A stretch of 64,000 bases of DNA from Candidatus Thermochlorobacteriaceae bacterium (lineage in GTDB: Bacteria > Bacteroidota > Chlorobiia > Chlorobiales > Thermochlorobacteraceae): contig JAJUFC010000004.1 in the NCBI GenBank assembly GCA_029263855.1, positions 1 through 64,000 on the forward strand, read 5' to 3'. This document shows, in pieces, positions 37,801 to 46,332 of the stretch. The position numbers and the translations under genes were made by a program. Positions within the stretch are counted from its first letter, which is position 1. Every line of letters begins with the position of its first letter. Under the pieces are notes generated by a model. It saw only the letters and a program-made list of their open reading frames with translations. It did no database searches and was not told where the DNA came from.

Positions 37801-40613
37801 GCTCTGATGAAATACAGTCCCGCGCCTTTGATGGGCGCGTTGAAACTCGCCGCGCCCGCGTCTTTCGTGGAGAGGTCGGTTTTGAAAACGACGCTATCGA
37901 CGGCTTCTGACTGCCATTCGTATCTGCCGCCCGCGCCCGCCCGCTTGACGCTCAGCCATTGGCGATGCACGACTTCCACCGAAACTTTTTGCGCGACCTG
38001 CTTGCCGTCAACGCTCACCGTTACGACTTCTACGGGCAGTTCCGAATGTTCTTTCGCGAAGGTCGTCTTTGGTTTTAAGCCGACGTAGAACTGCGCAGGG
38101 TGAAATTTAAAACTCTGACGCTCGGCGACGGCTTGCCGCGAAGGCGAGACGACTTCGGCTTCCAGCGTGAGCATTGAAGGCGCGGACACGTTGAACTCCA
38201 ACTTTTGCGAGAGCGCGAGTTGCCCAAGTTTGTCGAGCGTTCCCGACCCCGACGCGAGAAGCGAACCCGTTTGGTCTTCGCTTCGTCGGCTCCACGAAAG
38301 CGGTTGCCAGAAGTAGCCATCGTAATCGGGGAAAGAAAAATTCTCGAGCGTGCTTCGAGCGAGCGTCCAACTCGCTTGGTCGCCAATCATCGGCGCGCCG
38401 AAAAGGTATCGCCCTTCGATCGTGGCTTTGAGTTCGTCGCCGCGAACAAAAGCGTTTCGCGACGATGAGATTTTCGTTTCAAACGTCGCGGGGCGATAGG
38501 CTTCGATGCGAAAATCATCGACGGCAAGAAGATTGTGATCGACCTCGCTGTTCGAGCCTTTGACCTGAATCGAGTAAAAGCCAAGCGGCGCGTTGGGCTT
38601 CGTTTTGAGCGAGTCGCTGAACGAGCCAAATTCAGACGAGAGGTTGAGGGTCTTGTCGTAAATCTTTTCGCCTTTGCTGTCGAGAATTTGAACGAAGACT
38701 TGCTTTCGGGTTGGGATTTTCCATTTGCCTTGTTTCCATTCGCGCAAAACGCCCTTGAAGAAAATCGTTTCTCCCGCGCGATAAATTCCGCGTTCCGTAA
38801 ACACCTCTCCCGTCGTCGTTTCCGGGTAGTAGTCGATGTCGCCGCCGATGTCGTAAAATCCAAAGCGATACGGCTCGATGCCATAGTCCCAGCCCGATGT
38901 CGCGTAGGCGATTTGGTTTTCATAAGAGACGAAGGCGTAGATTGGCGCGCCATCAAGGTTGAGCGGCGCGGAGACATCCGCCACGCCGTTTTGATTCGCG
39001 TTGCCCGACCAAACAAGTTTGCCGTTTTGATAAACGCGCACCGTCGCGTTCGCTACGGGCGAACCATCTTTGAGCCGCGTAACGAACACGAGCGAATTTT
39101 CTTTTGACCACTTCGCCGATACGCCGAGCGACGAGACCTGAACGAGCGTCGAGAGTTTTTCAAACTTGCCTTTTTCGTAGAGCGAAGGTGATTGAACTTC
39201 CAAATACGCAATGCCCGAATTTTGCCCGCCGAAAACCTCTCGCAAATCGAACTTGCGCACAGAACTTTCGTTCTTCTTGTTCTCAAATTCAATCGTCGTG
39301 AATTTGAGTTTTGAGGCAGGCACATTGAAGTTATCGCCGTAGTAATCGGTCTTTAATCTCATCACATCTTCGGGCGAGAGTGCGGCATATTTGAGTTCGG
39401 TCGAAGGCACATTCATACCACGAACAGCGAGGCTTGGATAAAAACTTGTATCGCTAAACTCGTTTTCCACAAGTCCAACGCCCGTCGGAATGACGACGCG
39501 CGGCGCGTAATCGCTGACTTTGATTTTCAGTTCAACATCTCTACCAAGTTTGTTGCCGAAGCGGTCGGTGAGATTTTTTGAAATCGTTGCCGTGTAGGTC
39601 GTGGCGGCTTTGAACGGCGGATAAAGCGCGTGAGAATTGGAGTAGTAACTTCCCTCGTCGTCGCCAAAAGGATTCTCGATGTTCGGCGAAAAGGAAATGT
39701 TCGCTTTCAAATCTTTGATGGACACGGGATTTGAGAACGAGAGTTCCACGCCGTCGTCAGGTTTGAGGTTAAACGACGTTCGACTATCGCATTCAAATGG
39801 CTTGAATGGCGCGAAGTCAAACGATGATTTCCCTTCATCAAACGAGAGTTTATAGGTTTCGCCCGCCGTCATTTGAAGCGAGAGGAACAAAATTTTATCG
39901 GCGTTCCTGGGCTGTTCGAACCAATAGGCAGGCGCGTAGCGGTCGGTTTTGCGGTAAAAGCCCGCGAGTTTTTTTAGGTCATCAGCGTTTTTTTGCGAGA
40001 GCGAGAATTTCACGCTGTTGCCTTTTGAATCGGCGATTTTGATTCGGCTCGCGAGGTTCAGGTCGACCTTTTGATTGAACTTCAAGACGAGCGTGTCGTT
40101 CAAGCCAAGTTGCTGATACATTCCGTAGGGATAATGCTCGACGAGTTTGACGCTTGGCGTTGAAAAGGTAAAGGTGTAATCATCGCTCAGCGATTTTCCT
40201 GAACGTGATGTAATGGTTTTCGGAACGGTAACGGTGAAGGTGGTGGCAAATGGGAGCGAATCACTTGGCGTGAAGATGAGCGTGCGTGAGCCAATCCAAC
40301 GCGCTGTGCCTTTCACTTCGGGCTTGATTTGAAGCAGGGATTTCTGAACAGCCATTTGCGATTCATCGGTGAGGGCAATCATTGGTTGATTGAACATAAT
40401 CGCAATGCTTTGTGCTTGGTCGGGCGAATCAATTTCGCCTTGTGGTGTTGCCGAGATGATTTCAAGCGGCGTTGAAGTCTCTTGTGAATCTGATACTTTT
40501 GTCGTCAGCGAGGCGAGCCGACCTTCTTCAAAGTCCGCAAAACCTTGTGTGGATTTGGTTGGATTGCACGTGGCAAGGGTTATCGAGCAGAAGAGAAGCA
40601 AGAGTGCGCGCAT
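34899..40613 (-). CDS. Bacterial alpha-2-macroglobulin lipoprotein with intact thioester motif
   Basis: The 1904-residue protein starts with a lipoprotein signal (MRALLLLFCSITLATC, Cys 16). Macroglobulin-like repeats follow. The bait region is expected before the alpha-2-macroglobulin domain containing TTPYWNPSIITDANGKAKITFKLPDN, which is placed in the middle third. The thioester motif is CLEQ (C1398-Q1401, context YPFGCLEQ), then an alpha/alpha toroid and a C-terminal domain. Such periplasmic proteins trap proteases that breach the outer membrane. The usual partner pbpC is not adjacent; a GH3 hexosaminidase is divergent instead. The start at 40613 fits the signal peptide; longer in-frame starts overlap the promoter. 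Confidence 0.93.
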   Translation of the reverse strand: MRALLLLFCSITLATCNPTKSTQGFADFEEGRLASLTTKVSDSQETSTPLEIISATPQGEIDSPDQAQSIAIMFNQPMIALTDESQMAVQKSLLQIKPEVKGTARWIGSRTLIFTPSDSLPFATTFTVTVPKTITSRSGKSLSDDYTFTFSTPSVKLVEHYPYGMYQQLGLNDTLVLKFNQKVDLNLASRIKIADSKGNSVKFSLSQKNADDLKKLAGFYRKTDRYAPAYWFEQPRNADKILFLSLQMTAGETYKLSFDEGKSSFDFAPFKPFECDSRTSFNLKPDDGVELSFSNPVSIKDLKANISFSPNIENPFGDDEGSYYSNSHALYPPFKAATTYTATISKNLTDRFGNKLGRDVELKIKVSDYAPRVVIPTGVGLVENEFSDTSFYPSLAVRGMNVPSTELKYAALSPEDVMRLKTDYYGDNFNVPASKLKFTTIEFENKKNESSVRKFDLREVFGGQNSGIAYLEVQSPSLYEKGKFEKLSTLVQVSSLGVSAKWSKENSLVFVTRLKDGSPVANATVRVYQNGKLVWSGNANQNGVADVSAPLNLDGAPIYAFVSYENQIAYATSGWDYGIEPYRFGFYDIGGDIDYYPETTTGEVFTERGIYRAGETIFFKGVLREWKQGKWKIPTRKQVFVQILDSKGEKIYDKTLNLSSEFGSFSDSLKTKPNAPLGFYSIQVKGSNSEVDHNLLAVDDFRIEAYRPATFETKISSSRNAFVRGDELKATIEGRYLFGAPMIGDQASWTLARSTLENFSFPDYDGYFWQPLSWSRRSEDQTGSLLASGSGTLDKLGQLALSQKLEFNVSAPSMLTLEAEVVSPSRQAVAERQSFKFHPAQFYVGLKPKTTFAKEHSELPVEVVTVSVDGKQVAQKVSVEVVHRQWLSVKRAGAGGRYEWQSEAVDSVVFKTDLSTKDAGAASFNAPIKGAGLYFIRANAKDSKGNIARSEAYAYAYGGGYSAWERADDDRLKLETNKKTYKPNETATILAQSPYETATALLTIEREGILERKVFELKGTSPAIEIPVKEDYLPNVYVSVMLIKGRTGLPKTGESDLGKPSFKIGYAKLSVETSGRRLQTRITPSKKEYRAGETVEAEIEVKDASGKGARCEVTVAAVDAGVLNLIGYAMPDAFETFYQERGLGVKTSQSLLHLVEQRNYGEKGEARGGDKGGEGTGGYAFRQNMITTPYWNPSIITDANGKAKITFKLPDNLTTFRLMAVASTVEAFGKAQADVLVNQPLSMIAALPRFARIGDKFEAGVTVSNYANQKTTVKVSVAASGVKSVGELTQSVSLDANQSKEVRFKFEAEAEGKAEFAFVAESDAGNRDALKTTIQIQTPYVKEVLALVGSTESSVSETVRIPKNSYANLGDVTAQASATALVGLREAARYVFEYPFGCLEQKASKVLPYIVANDLISSFNLKTQADTAKGGIKAVVETTLAEFEKYQTYIGGFAYWQGGYQPNDYVSVYATYAMLKANEAGYDVDETVLRNGLNYLRTVMNKSNESTYGFRAMSVTKAYALYVLAMAGEFNASAAEGLYRERARLSAEAKAYLLRVYARQGTPLLASKSKGKIKFGSNASERAETLARELMNMAKVQEATIHFEDGTEQDYTWTFGSNVKTTAAVVSALMEANQDKSFAEKAVNWLLASQKNGRWNNTQENIFALEALNLYFKKYESQEPNFTAKIMLALQPLLEQSFKGRTLDVKVQETGLEKFAKGENLALNIEKSGTGKLYYGIRLAYFPTYALEPRDNGIALSKKIEPLSGTSKDGSVKAGDVVKITLQIAVAEEMNFMAINDALAAGLEAINPTLKTSGSMGGMPIQAEGEGYDEESGTPSYTFDHIELKDDRVTLFAERLGRGVHTFTYFARATTYGTFTMPPSTAEKMYQPEVFGRTGTARLVVGEK

Positions 40614-40706
40614 CGTTCGGAGCAGGTTGGTTTTTAATGAAGATTGGCACTGCAAAGTATCAAGTGCAATATACAGCCCGAATGCTGTTTGACGGAATTG
40701 GCAACG

Positions 40707-40735
40707 CAAATTTATTATCTTGATTTGAACTTCAA
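40707..40735 (-). promoter_or_regulatory. Bacteroidota-type promoter of the alpha-2-macroglobulin gene
   Basis: On the minus strand TTG (40735-40733), an 18-base spacer and TAAATTTG (40714-40707) match the TTG/TAnnTTTG pattern. It lies in the 130-base divergent region shared with the GH3 gene, about 94 bases before the start codon. Confidence 0.55.
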
Positions 40736-40743
40736 CAACAGCG

Positions 40744-42525
40744 ATGCGACACGTTTTCACTTTACTTCTCGCCTTTGTTTCGGGCGTTCCGTTTAGTTCT
40801 TTGCTCTTAGCGCAACCGATTGCCGATGCGTTTTCCAAGCCGCCTCTAACGCCTGAAATTTTCGCGCAACGTTGGCAGTGGGCAGATTCGGTTTTGTCGG
40901 CGATGACGCTCGAAGAAAAAGTCGGGCAAGTGTTTTGCGTGCAAAGTTACACGCGCTACAAGAGCGACGACGAAGACGTGTTCGTGAAGAACTCCGAGTT
41001 GATTCGGCAAGGCAAAGTAGGCGGAGTAATGTTTTCGCGCGGCGATGTCTATGAAGCCGCCATGCTTGCTAATCGCTACCAACGCTTGGCGAAATTCCCC
41101 TTACTCATTTCTGCGGATATGGAGTGGGGCGTTTCAATGCGCATTGACCGCACAACCGAATTTCCGTGTGCAATGGCAATCGCCGCGACGCGCAACCCCG
41201 ACTATGCTTTTAAGGTTGGCGAACTTATTGCCAAAGAAGCCCGTGCGCTTGGAATCCATCAAAACTATGCGCCAGCGGTCGACCTCAACAACAATCCTTA
41301 CAATCCTATCATCAACACGCGCGCGTTCAGTGAAGATGTTTCTTTGACAGCGACGATGGCATCTGCCTTCATCAACGGCACGCAAAAAGCCAGCATGATT
41401 GCTACCGCCAAACACTTTCCCGGACACGGCGACACCGACATCGACAGCCATAAAGATTTACCCGTTCTGAACTTCGAGAAAAAGCGCCTTCAAAACGTTG
41501 AACTCAAACCGTTCAAATATGCCGTCGACGGCGGCGTGATGAGCGTGATGGTCGGACATTTGGCGTTGCCTAAACTCAACAACAATTCATACATTTTGCC
41601 GGCTTCGCTTTCGCCCGCTATTACGACCGACATCTTGAAGTCGGAACTGGGTTTCAAAGGCTTAACCGTAACCGACGGCATGGGCATGCGCGGCGTGAAG
41701 AAAAATTTTCCCGCAGGTGAAGCCGCTGTCAAAGCCTTTCTCGCGGGCAACGACGTGATTCTCCTTTCACCTGATTCTGAGATTGCTTACAGCGCGTTGC
41801 TCGAAGCCGTCCGCAACGGCACAATTCCCGAAGCACGTCTGAACGAATCTGTCCGCAAGTTGCTCGTTCTCAAAGAGTGGTTCGGACTTCATCGCAACCG
41901 ATTCACATCTTTGGATTCTATTTCTGCAGTCGTGGGCATTAAGGCACATAAAGCCGTTGCGCAAGAGATTGCCGATAAGTCTATCACGCTTCTTTCCAAC
42001 AAGAACAGGCTTTTGCCGCTCGGTGAGTATCAAGGCAAAATTGTCAATATCTCGCTTCAAAATTCGGCATCGTGCGAAGTTGGAAAAATTTTTCACGAGG
42101 AATTGCAAACACGATTTAGCAACACGCTTCGTCATCAACTTGGCGCGCAAAGCAACAAGATGAATTACGACATGGCACTCTTTTCAGCCGAACGTGCCGA
42201 TGTGGTGGTGGTTTCCAGCTACGCCGATACGCGCGCGTGGCAAGGCAAATTCGGCTTGGATAAAGAGCAGGATAAATTCCTCAAAAAACTTATTGAGCGA
42301 TTGAAAAAGCAAAACATTCCGCTCGTGCTTGTTTCATTTGGCACGCCGTATTTGATTATGAATTACAGCGAACCTGACACATACCTCTGCGCCTATTCAG
42401 CAGGCATAGCCAGCGAAACCGCCGTCGCCAAACTGCTCAAAGGCGAAATAGAACCGTCAGGAAAGTTGCCGATTACGATTCCCAATCGTTACAAGTTTGG
42501 CGACGGAAAAATCGGTTGGAAATAA
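40744..42525 (+). CDS. Secreted glycoside hydrolase family 3, beta-N-acetylhexosaminidase-like
   Basis: The 593-residue protein has a signal peptide (LLLAFVSGVPFSSLLLAQP). A GH3 N-terminal barrel follows with the NagZ-type signature AKHFPGHGDTDIDSHKDLP, in which the Asp-His pair acts as acid/base. The nucleophile is the Asp of TVTDGMGMRGV. A GH3 C-terminal alpha/beta sandwich fills residues about 390-590. Family members remove N-acetylglucosamine from muropeptides or chitin oligomers; the two-domain form here is typical of Bacteroidota. It is divergent from the alpha-2-macroglobulin gene. Confidence 0.9.
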   Translation: MRHVFTLLLAFVSGVPFSSLLLAQPIADAFSKPPLTPEIFAQRWQWADSVLSAMTLEEKVGQVFCVQSYTRYKSDDEDVFVKNSELIRQGKVGGVMFSRGDVYEAAMLANRYQRLAKFPLLISADMEWGVSMRIDRTTEFPCAMAIAATRNPDYAFKVGELIAKEARALGIHQNYAPAVDLNNNPYNPIINTRAFSEDVSLTATMASAFINGTQKASMIATAKHFPGHGDTDIDSHKDLPVLNFEKKRLQNVELKPFKYAVDGGVMSVMVGHLALPKLNNNSYILPASLSPAITTDILKSELGFKGLTVTDGMGMRGVKKNFPAGEAAVKAFLAGNDVILLSPDSEIAYSALLEAVRNGTIPEARLNESVRKLLVLKEWFGLHRNRFTSLDSISAVVGIKAHKAVAQEIADKSITLLSNKNRLLPLGEYQGKIVNISLQNSASCEVGKIFHEELQTRFSNTLRHQLGAQSNKMNYDMALFSAERADVVVVSSYADTRAWQGKFGLDKEQDKFLKKLIERLKKQNIPLVLVSFGTPYLIMNYSEPDTYLCAYSAGIASETAVAKLLKGEIEPSGKLPITIPNRYKFGDGKIGWK

Positions 42526-42530
42526 TAGTC

Positions 42531-42556
42531 GCGCGTTGCAAACGTGCATCTTTCAT
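42531..42556 (+). terminator. Weak hairpin between convergent GH3 and GH57 genes
   Basis: GCGCGTT and AACGTGC (one G-U pair) are separated by GCA and followed by ATCTTTC. The T-run is poor. Confidence 0.3.
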
Positions 42557-42562
42557 CATCGC

Positions 42563-44692
42563 CTATGTTCGCGAAAAGCGTTGCACGAGCGAGAGTTCAA
42601 CAGGCTTTTTAGAGAGTTCAACTTCAAAGAGCATCACCACGCATGAGCCTTGATAGACGCGCTCAAAGCCGCCTTCGGAGAGCGATATGGTTTCAATCGG
42701 ATAACGCATCACGCGCGCGTCTTCTGTTGCTTCTAATCGAGCGTGGATTCTCAGCCATTCATCTTTCAAGCCGACCATGCGCGAGCGCACTTCGCCCACG
42801 CTGTTCAGTCGGTTGTTTTCAAGCGTGATGTCGTCAAAGTAGTAATAGCGATTTGGTGCGTCGCCCGCGAGCAAGGCGTAAAGATTTTCTACACCGAAAT
42901 ACAACTTAATTTTCTCCTCGCTCTGAAGCGTCAGCGCGTAATCGACCGTGAATTCCGATTTGCCTTTGGCAAGCGTAATGGTTTTTGAAACTTCAAGGTT
43001 GTGATTTTTGCCATTGAAATGAAGATTGCCGACGCGCGTCAGCGTGAGACTCCGCTTGGCTTTTGTGCCACTCATTGTGGGCTCAAACGGGCTAATGAGA
43101 AAATCGCCAAGTTCGCGCTGATGATTTCGGCGCAGTTCATCGAGCGTCGTATCCAACGGCAAGAAATGCTCGACCAAACTGGCGCGGCGATACCAATCAT
43201 ACACGAGTTGCGATTCCAATCCCGCTTCTTTCATCTGCACGGCGTTGTGCATTTCGGCGACGAGTTCGCCTTTTTGTTGACGCGCTTGCAAGAGCCGCTT
43301 GTGATAGCCTTCTTCGCGGCGCGTAACGACATCGAGCAGATTTTTTTTGGAGGGCTTGTAGTCGAGTTCAATGAGTTTTCCGCCGTCAGAGGGCTTGAAG
43401 TAGAGGGCAAGTTCGGAGTTTTTCAAAATCACTTCGTCTTGTCCATCTGCATCAAAGTCTTCAATGGTGGCAAGCACGTCGCCGTTTTTGTTGTCGAGTT
43501 TGTCTAATTCGGTTTCGGCTTCAATCAAGTTTTCATAAATCGGGTGGCGAAGGTTTGGGAGGTATGTTCCGCCAAAAACGCCGTGCCAATACGGGCAGTT
43601 GCACTGAGCCGCCCAGATTTTATCGAGTGTTTTCGCGCTCACTTTCAATTCCTTTTCCTGCAAATCGCGTGCGCGTTTGGAGACTTCCAGCATGCGCTTG
43701 TGCATTTGGTTCGATTCGGGATACTTCACCATAAAATTGCGCCAAAAGCCGCCGCGCACGTAGATGTTGTAATCGTCGTAAAGTCCTTCTTCTTTCAAAC
43801 GCTTTTCAAAGGTCTCGTAATCTTGAAACGATTTGGTGTTGGGCAACGCCCAGTGCATCATTTCGGCGTAAGACGCATTGGCAAGGTAGATTCTGCCAAC
43901 AGGTTTGAGTTCGGCGAGGGCTTCTTGGAAGGTCATCGTCCGAATCCAATCGCGGTTGTCGTCAAGGGCTTTGAAGAATTTTTCGAGCCAGTGGTTGCGA
44001 ACATAGACGTGCTCATAAGTGCCGGGCCACCCGCCGAATTTCTCGCCGTCGTCGGCGAACACGGCGATGCGTTTGCCGTCGTCGGTGGCGATTGAGCGCA
44101 GGTATTCGATCGTGGCAGAGACGTCTTCAAACGGAATCGTGTAGCGGAGCGTCTTTGAGACGGGGAAGAGGCAAGTCGTGTAGCCTTGTTCTTCGGTGAT
44201 GTAGTAGCCGTAGAGTTGTTCGTCGTTCAAGCCTGCATATTTGAAGTGCGTGTCGTCCAAAATCACATACTTGATGCCCGCTTGCGCAAGCGACTTAACG
44301 AGGTGCTGTTCCCAAATGCGCTCGGCGAGCCACAAGCCCTTCGCGTCGTAGTCGAAATGTTTCTTGATGAACTTCGTGAGCTTTTGAATTTGACCCACCT
44401 TATCGTCGTCGGGAATGACGGCTAAAATTGGCTCGTAAAATCCGCCGCTGATGAGTTCCACGTTGCCTTTCTCGACCAGCGTTTTCAGGCGATTGAGCAA
44501 TTCGGGACGATTTTGCGACAGCCACTCGAAGAGAATCCCCGTGTAATGCTTGGCGATTTTCAGGCGCGGAAATTGCTCAAAGACATCGAGAAACGGCTTG
44601 TAGGCACGGTCGTAGTTCTCGACGAAGACGGAATCGAAGTTGCCAATCGGTTGATGATTGTGCGTGGCGAAAATGAGATTGATTTTTTTCAT
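42563..44692 (-). CDS. Glycoside hydrolase family 57, 4-alpha-glucanotransferase/alpha-amylase type
   Basis: The 709-residue protein closely follows the Thermococcus litoralis 4-alpha-glucanotransferase plan. It has the start INLIFATHNHQPIGNFD, the nucleophile E124 in GLWLAERIWE, and the acid/base D215 in FADDGEKFGGWPGT, each one position from the archaeal numbering. A helical middle domain and a large beta-sandwich C-terminal half follow (DUF1925/DUF1926 type). It should rearrange or cut alpha-1,4-glucans such as glycogen in the cytoplasm; there is no signal peptide. The start at 44692 is chosen because the family begins exactly here; 12 upstream codons are extra. Confidence 0.92.
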   Translation of the reverse strand: MKKINLIFATHNHQPIGNFDSVFVENYDRAYKPFLDVFEQFPRLKIAKHYTGILFEWLSQNRPELLNRLKTLVEKGNVELISGGFYEPILAVIPDDDKVGQIQKLTKFIKKHFDYDAKGLWLAERIWEQHLVKSLAQAGIKYVILDDTHFKYAGLNDEQLYGYYITEEQGYTTCLFPVSKTLRYTIPFEDVSATIEYLRSIATDDGKRIAVFADDGEKFGGWPGTYEHVYVRNHWLEKFFKALDDNRDWIRTMTFQEALAELKPVGRIYLANASYAEMMHWALPNTKSFQDYETFEKRLKEEGLYDDYNIYVRGGFWRNFMVKYPESNQMHKRMLEVSKRARDLQEKELKVSAKTLDKIWAAQCNCPYWHGVFGGTYLPNLRHPIYENLIEAETELDKLDNKNGDVLATIEDFDADGQDEVILKNSELALYFKPSDGGKLIELDYKPSKKNLLDVVTRREEGYHKRLLQARQQKGELVAEMHNAVQMKEAGLESQLVYDWYRRASLVEHFLPLDTTLDELRRNHQRELGDFLISPFEPTMSGTKAKRSLTLTRVGNLHFNGKNHNLEVSKTITLAKGKSEFTVDYALTLQSEEKIKLYFGVENLYALLAGDAPNRYYYFDDITLENNRLNSVGEVRSRMVGLKDEWLRIHARLEATEDARVMRYPIETISLSEGGFERVYQGSCVVMLFEVELSKKPVELSLVQRFSRT

Positions 44693-44725
44693 GGACGAAC
44701 AGCAAGAAGTGTTAAGAATTGTGAG

Positions 44726-44754
44726 CAAATATAATTCAATTCATTTGCCTCAAA
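44726..44754 (-). promoter_or_regulatory. Bacteroidota-type promoter of the GH57 gene
   Basis: On the minus strand TTTG (44754-44751), 17 bases and TATATTTG (44733-44726) precede the GH57 start by about 34 bases. The -7 element is a perfect TAnnTTTG. Confidence 0.55.
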
Positions 44755-44786
44755 ATTCAAACAAGAAAGCAGAATATGAATAGCGA

Positions 44787-45548
44787 TTAGAAAGCAAAGC
44801 GTGGCACTGGCAGCTTTTCAAATTCAGGCTTGGCAAAATAAAAGCCCTGCATATAGCGAATGCCTGATTGAGCCAAAAAGTCGAGTTCCTCCTTCGTCTC
44901 GATGCCTTCGGCAAGAATGTCGATGCCGACTTCTTGACAGACAATCATAATGCCGTGCAGAATCGCCTGTTTGACTTTATCCTGATGAATGTTTCTCACA
45001 AGTGCAAGGTCGAGTTTGATAAGGTCGGGCTGAAATTCTGCAAGCAAGTTGAGCCCCGAATAGCCTGCGCCGAAGTCGTCAATGGCTGTTTTGAAGCCAT
45101 GCCGTTTGTATTCTTGAATAATGCCAACCAAGTGCGCTTTATCTTCAATGTTTTCGCCTTCGGTGATTTCAAAGATGATTTGCTCAATCGGGAAGTTGTA
45201 GGTTTTTGCCGCCTCGAGCGTGGCGCGAATGCAGGTTTCAGGACGATAGACGGCGTTGGGCAAAAAGTTGATGCTGAGCCGCGAGGAGAGCCGAAGCGAA
45301 GCGGCAAGTTCAATCGCCTTGACGCGAATGGCTTGGTCGAAGCGGTATCGATTGCTTTCGTTGACTTTCGAGAGAATCCATGCGGCGTGTTCATCTTGTG
45401 TGCCGCGCACGAGGGCTTCGTAAGCAAACACGCATCGGTTTTGAATATCGACAATCGGCTGAAACGCCATTGAAAACTTGAACGAAAGTCCTGCGCCGTT
45501 TAAGCACTCTTGACAAGAGAGCACGGCGTAATTTTGTTGCGGTTTCAT
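44787..45548 (-). CDS. EAL domain cyclic-di-GMP phosphodiesterase (stand-alone)
   Basis: The 253-residue protein is a single EAL domain preceded by a short cysteine-containing N-terminus (LSCQECLNGAG). The catalytic set looks complete: YEALVRG, INFLPN, FEITEGENIED, AIDDFGAGYSGLN with the double Asp, LIKLD, and LAEGIET. It should hydrolyse c-di-GMP to pGpG in the cytoplasm. The two CxxC-like cysteines at the N-terminus could sense metal or redox. It follows the oxidoreductase gene by 7 bases. Confidence 0.9.
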   Translation of the reverse strand: MKPQQNYAVLSCQECLNGAGLSFKFSMAFQPIVDIQNRCVFAYEALVRGTQDEHAAWILSKVNESNRYRFDQAIRVKAIELAASLRLSSRLSINFLPNAVYRPETCIRATLEAAKTYNFPIEQIIFEITEGENIEDKAHLVGIIQEYKRHGFKTAIDDFGAGYSGLNLLAEFQPDLIKLDLALVRNIHQDKVKQAILHGIMIVCQEVGIDILAEGIETKEELDFLAQSGIRYMQGFYFAKPEFEKLPVPRFAF

Positions 45549-45555
45549 GGGAGGG

Positions 45556-46179
45556 TTATCGCTTTAAGAGTTTGAAGGCAATTTGTCCGCCCATGCCTTG
45601 TTTGAAGGCAAGGTTGAGAAACAATAGCGTCATGGCTTCGAGGTTGCGCGCTTGTTTGAGGTCGCCGCAATCGATTGGCTCGAAGCCGCTTTGTGCGATG
45701 AGGTCAGCGACGATTTTTTTCGCGCCTGTATCGTTGCCGCAGTAAAATCCTGTGGCAATCGTGCCGTCGTAATTTGGGTTGAGCAAGACTTTTGCGCCGA
45801 TGGTGTTATAGGCTTTGACGACTTTGGATTCAGGAAGCCACGACTGCACGAGTTCGCCTGCCGATGTGGTCGGCGGAATTGAGAGCGAGAGAAAATCAGC
45901 GGCGAGTGCGTTGGTGCAATCGATGATGATTTTGCCTGCAAGGTATTTGGAAAGGTCTTTGAGCATGGATTCGGTTGCGTTCCAAGGCGTGCCGATGAAG
46001 ATAGCGTCGCCGAATTTCGCCGCGTCTTCATAGCTGCCTGCGCGCATATTGACCGATTTGGAAAGTTCTAAGGCTTTTTCGGGCGAGCGCGTGCCGAAGA
46101 AAACTTCGTTGCCTTTTTGCGCCCAAAGTTTGCCGAGTGTGCCGCCCATGTTGCCCGCACCAAGTATGCCGATGTTCAT
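45556..46179 (-). CDS. NADP-binding oxidoreductase, F420-dependent NADP reductase-like
   Basis: The 207-residue protein has an N-terminal Rossmann fold starting IGILGAGNMGGTLGKLWAQ and an arginine/serine set (GTRSPEKA) that favours NADP over NAD. Further family stretches are FIGTPWNATESML and VKAYNTIGAKVLL. Relatives are annotated as coenzyme F420-dependent NADP oxidoreductases, but in bacteria without F420 the substrate is unknown. It is followed directly by the EAL gene; a functional link is not obvious. Confidence 0.82.
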   Translation of the reverse strand: MNIGILGAGNMGGTLGKLWAQKGNEVFFGTRSPEKALELSKSVNMRAGSYEDAAKFGDAIFIGTPWNATESMLKDLSKYLAGKIIIDCTNALAADFLSLSIPPTTSAGELVQSWLPESKVVKAYNTIGAKVLLNPNYDGTIATGFYCGNDTGAKKIVADLIAQSGFEPIDCGDLKQARNLEAMTLLFLNLAFKQGMGGQIAFKLLKR

Positions 46180-46236
46180 GTGAATGTAAAAGAGTTGAAG
46201 TCAATAAAAATTGTGTGTCAAGCGGATGGTCAATGT

Positions 46237-46268
46237 GATAAACAGCCCTTGCTGACATTTTGTTTATC
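46237..46268. repeat. 8-bp inverted repeat upstream of ppc
   Basis: GATAAACA and TGTTTATC are exact reverse complements 16 bases apart in the 153-base divergent gap before ppc. Its role is unclear. Confidence 0.35.
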
Positions 46269-46332
46269 CCTGTTTTTATCGCCTGCCTGCCTCTTAGAAA
46301 TGGCGTATATTTCGCAAACAAATTAGGGAAAA

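Noticed and set aside
37143-37910. Long open frame (255 codons) on the plus strand inside the alpha-2-macroglobulin gene
   Set aside because: It lies wholly antisense to a well-supported gene, has a composition typical of reverse-frame reading (Phe, Arg, Gly-rich) and no recognisable domain.
40614-40838. 75-residue extension before the alpha-2-macroglobulin lipoprotein signal
   Set aside because: It would bury the signal peptide, overlap the GH3 gene start and cover the promoter.
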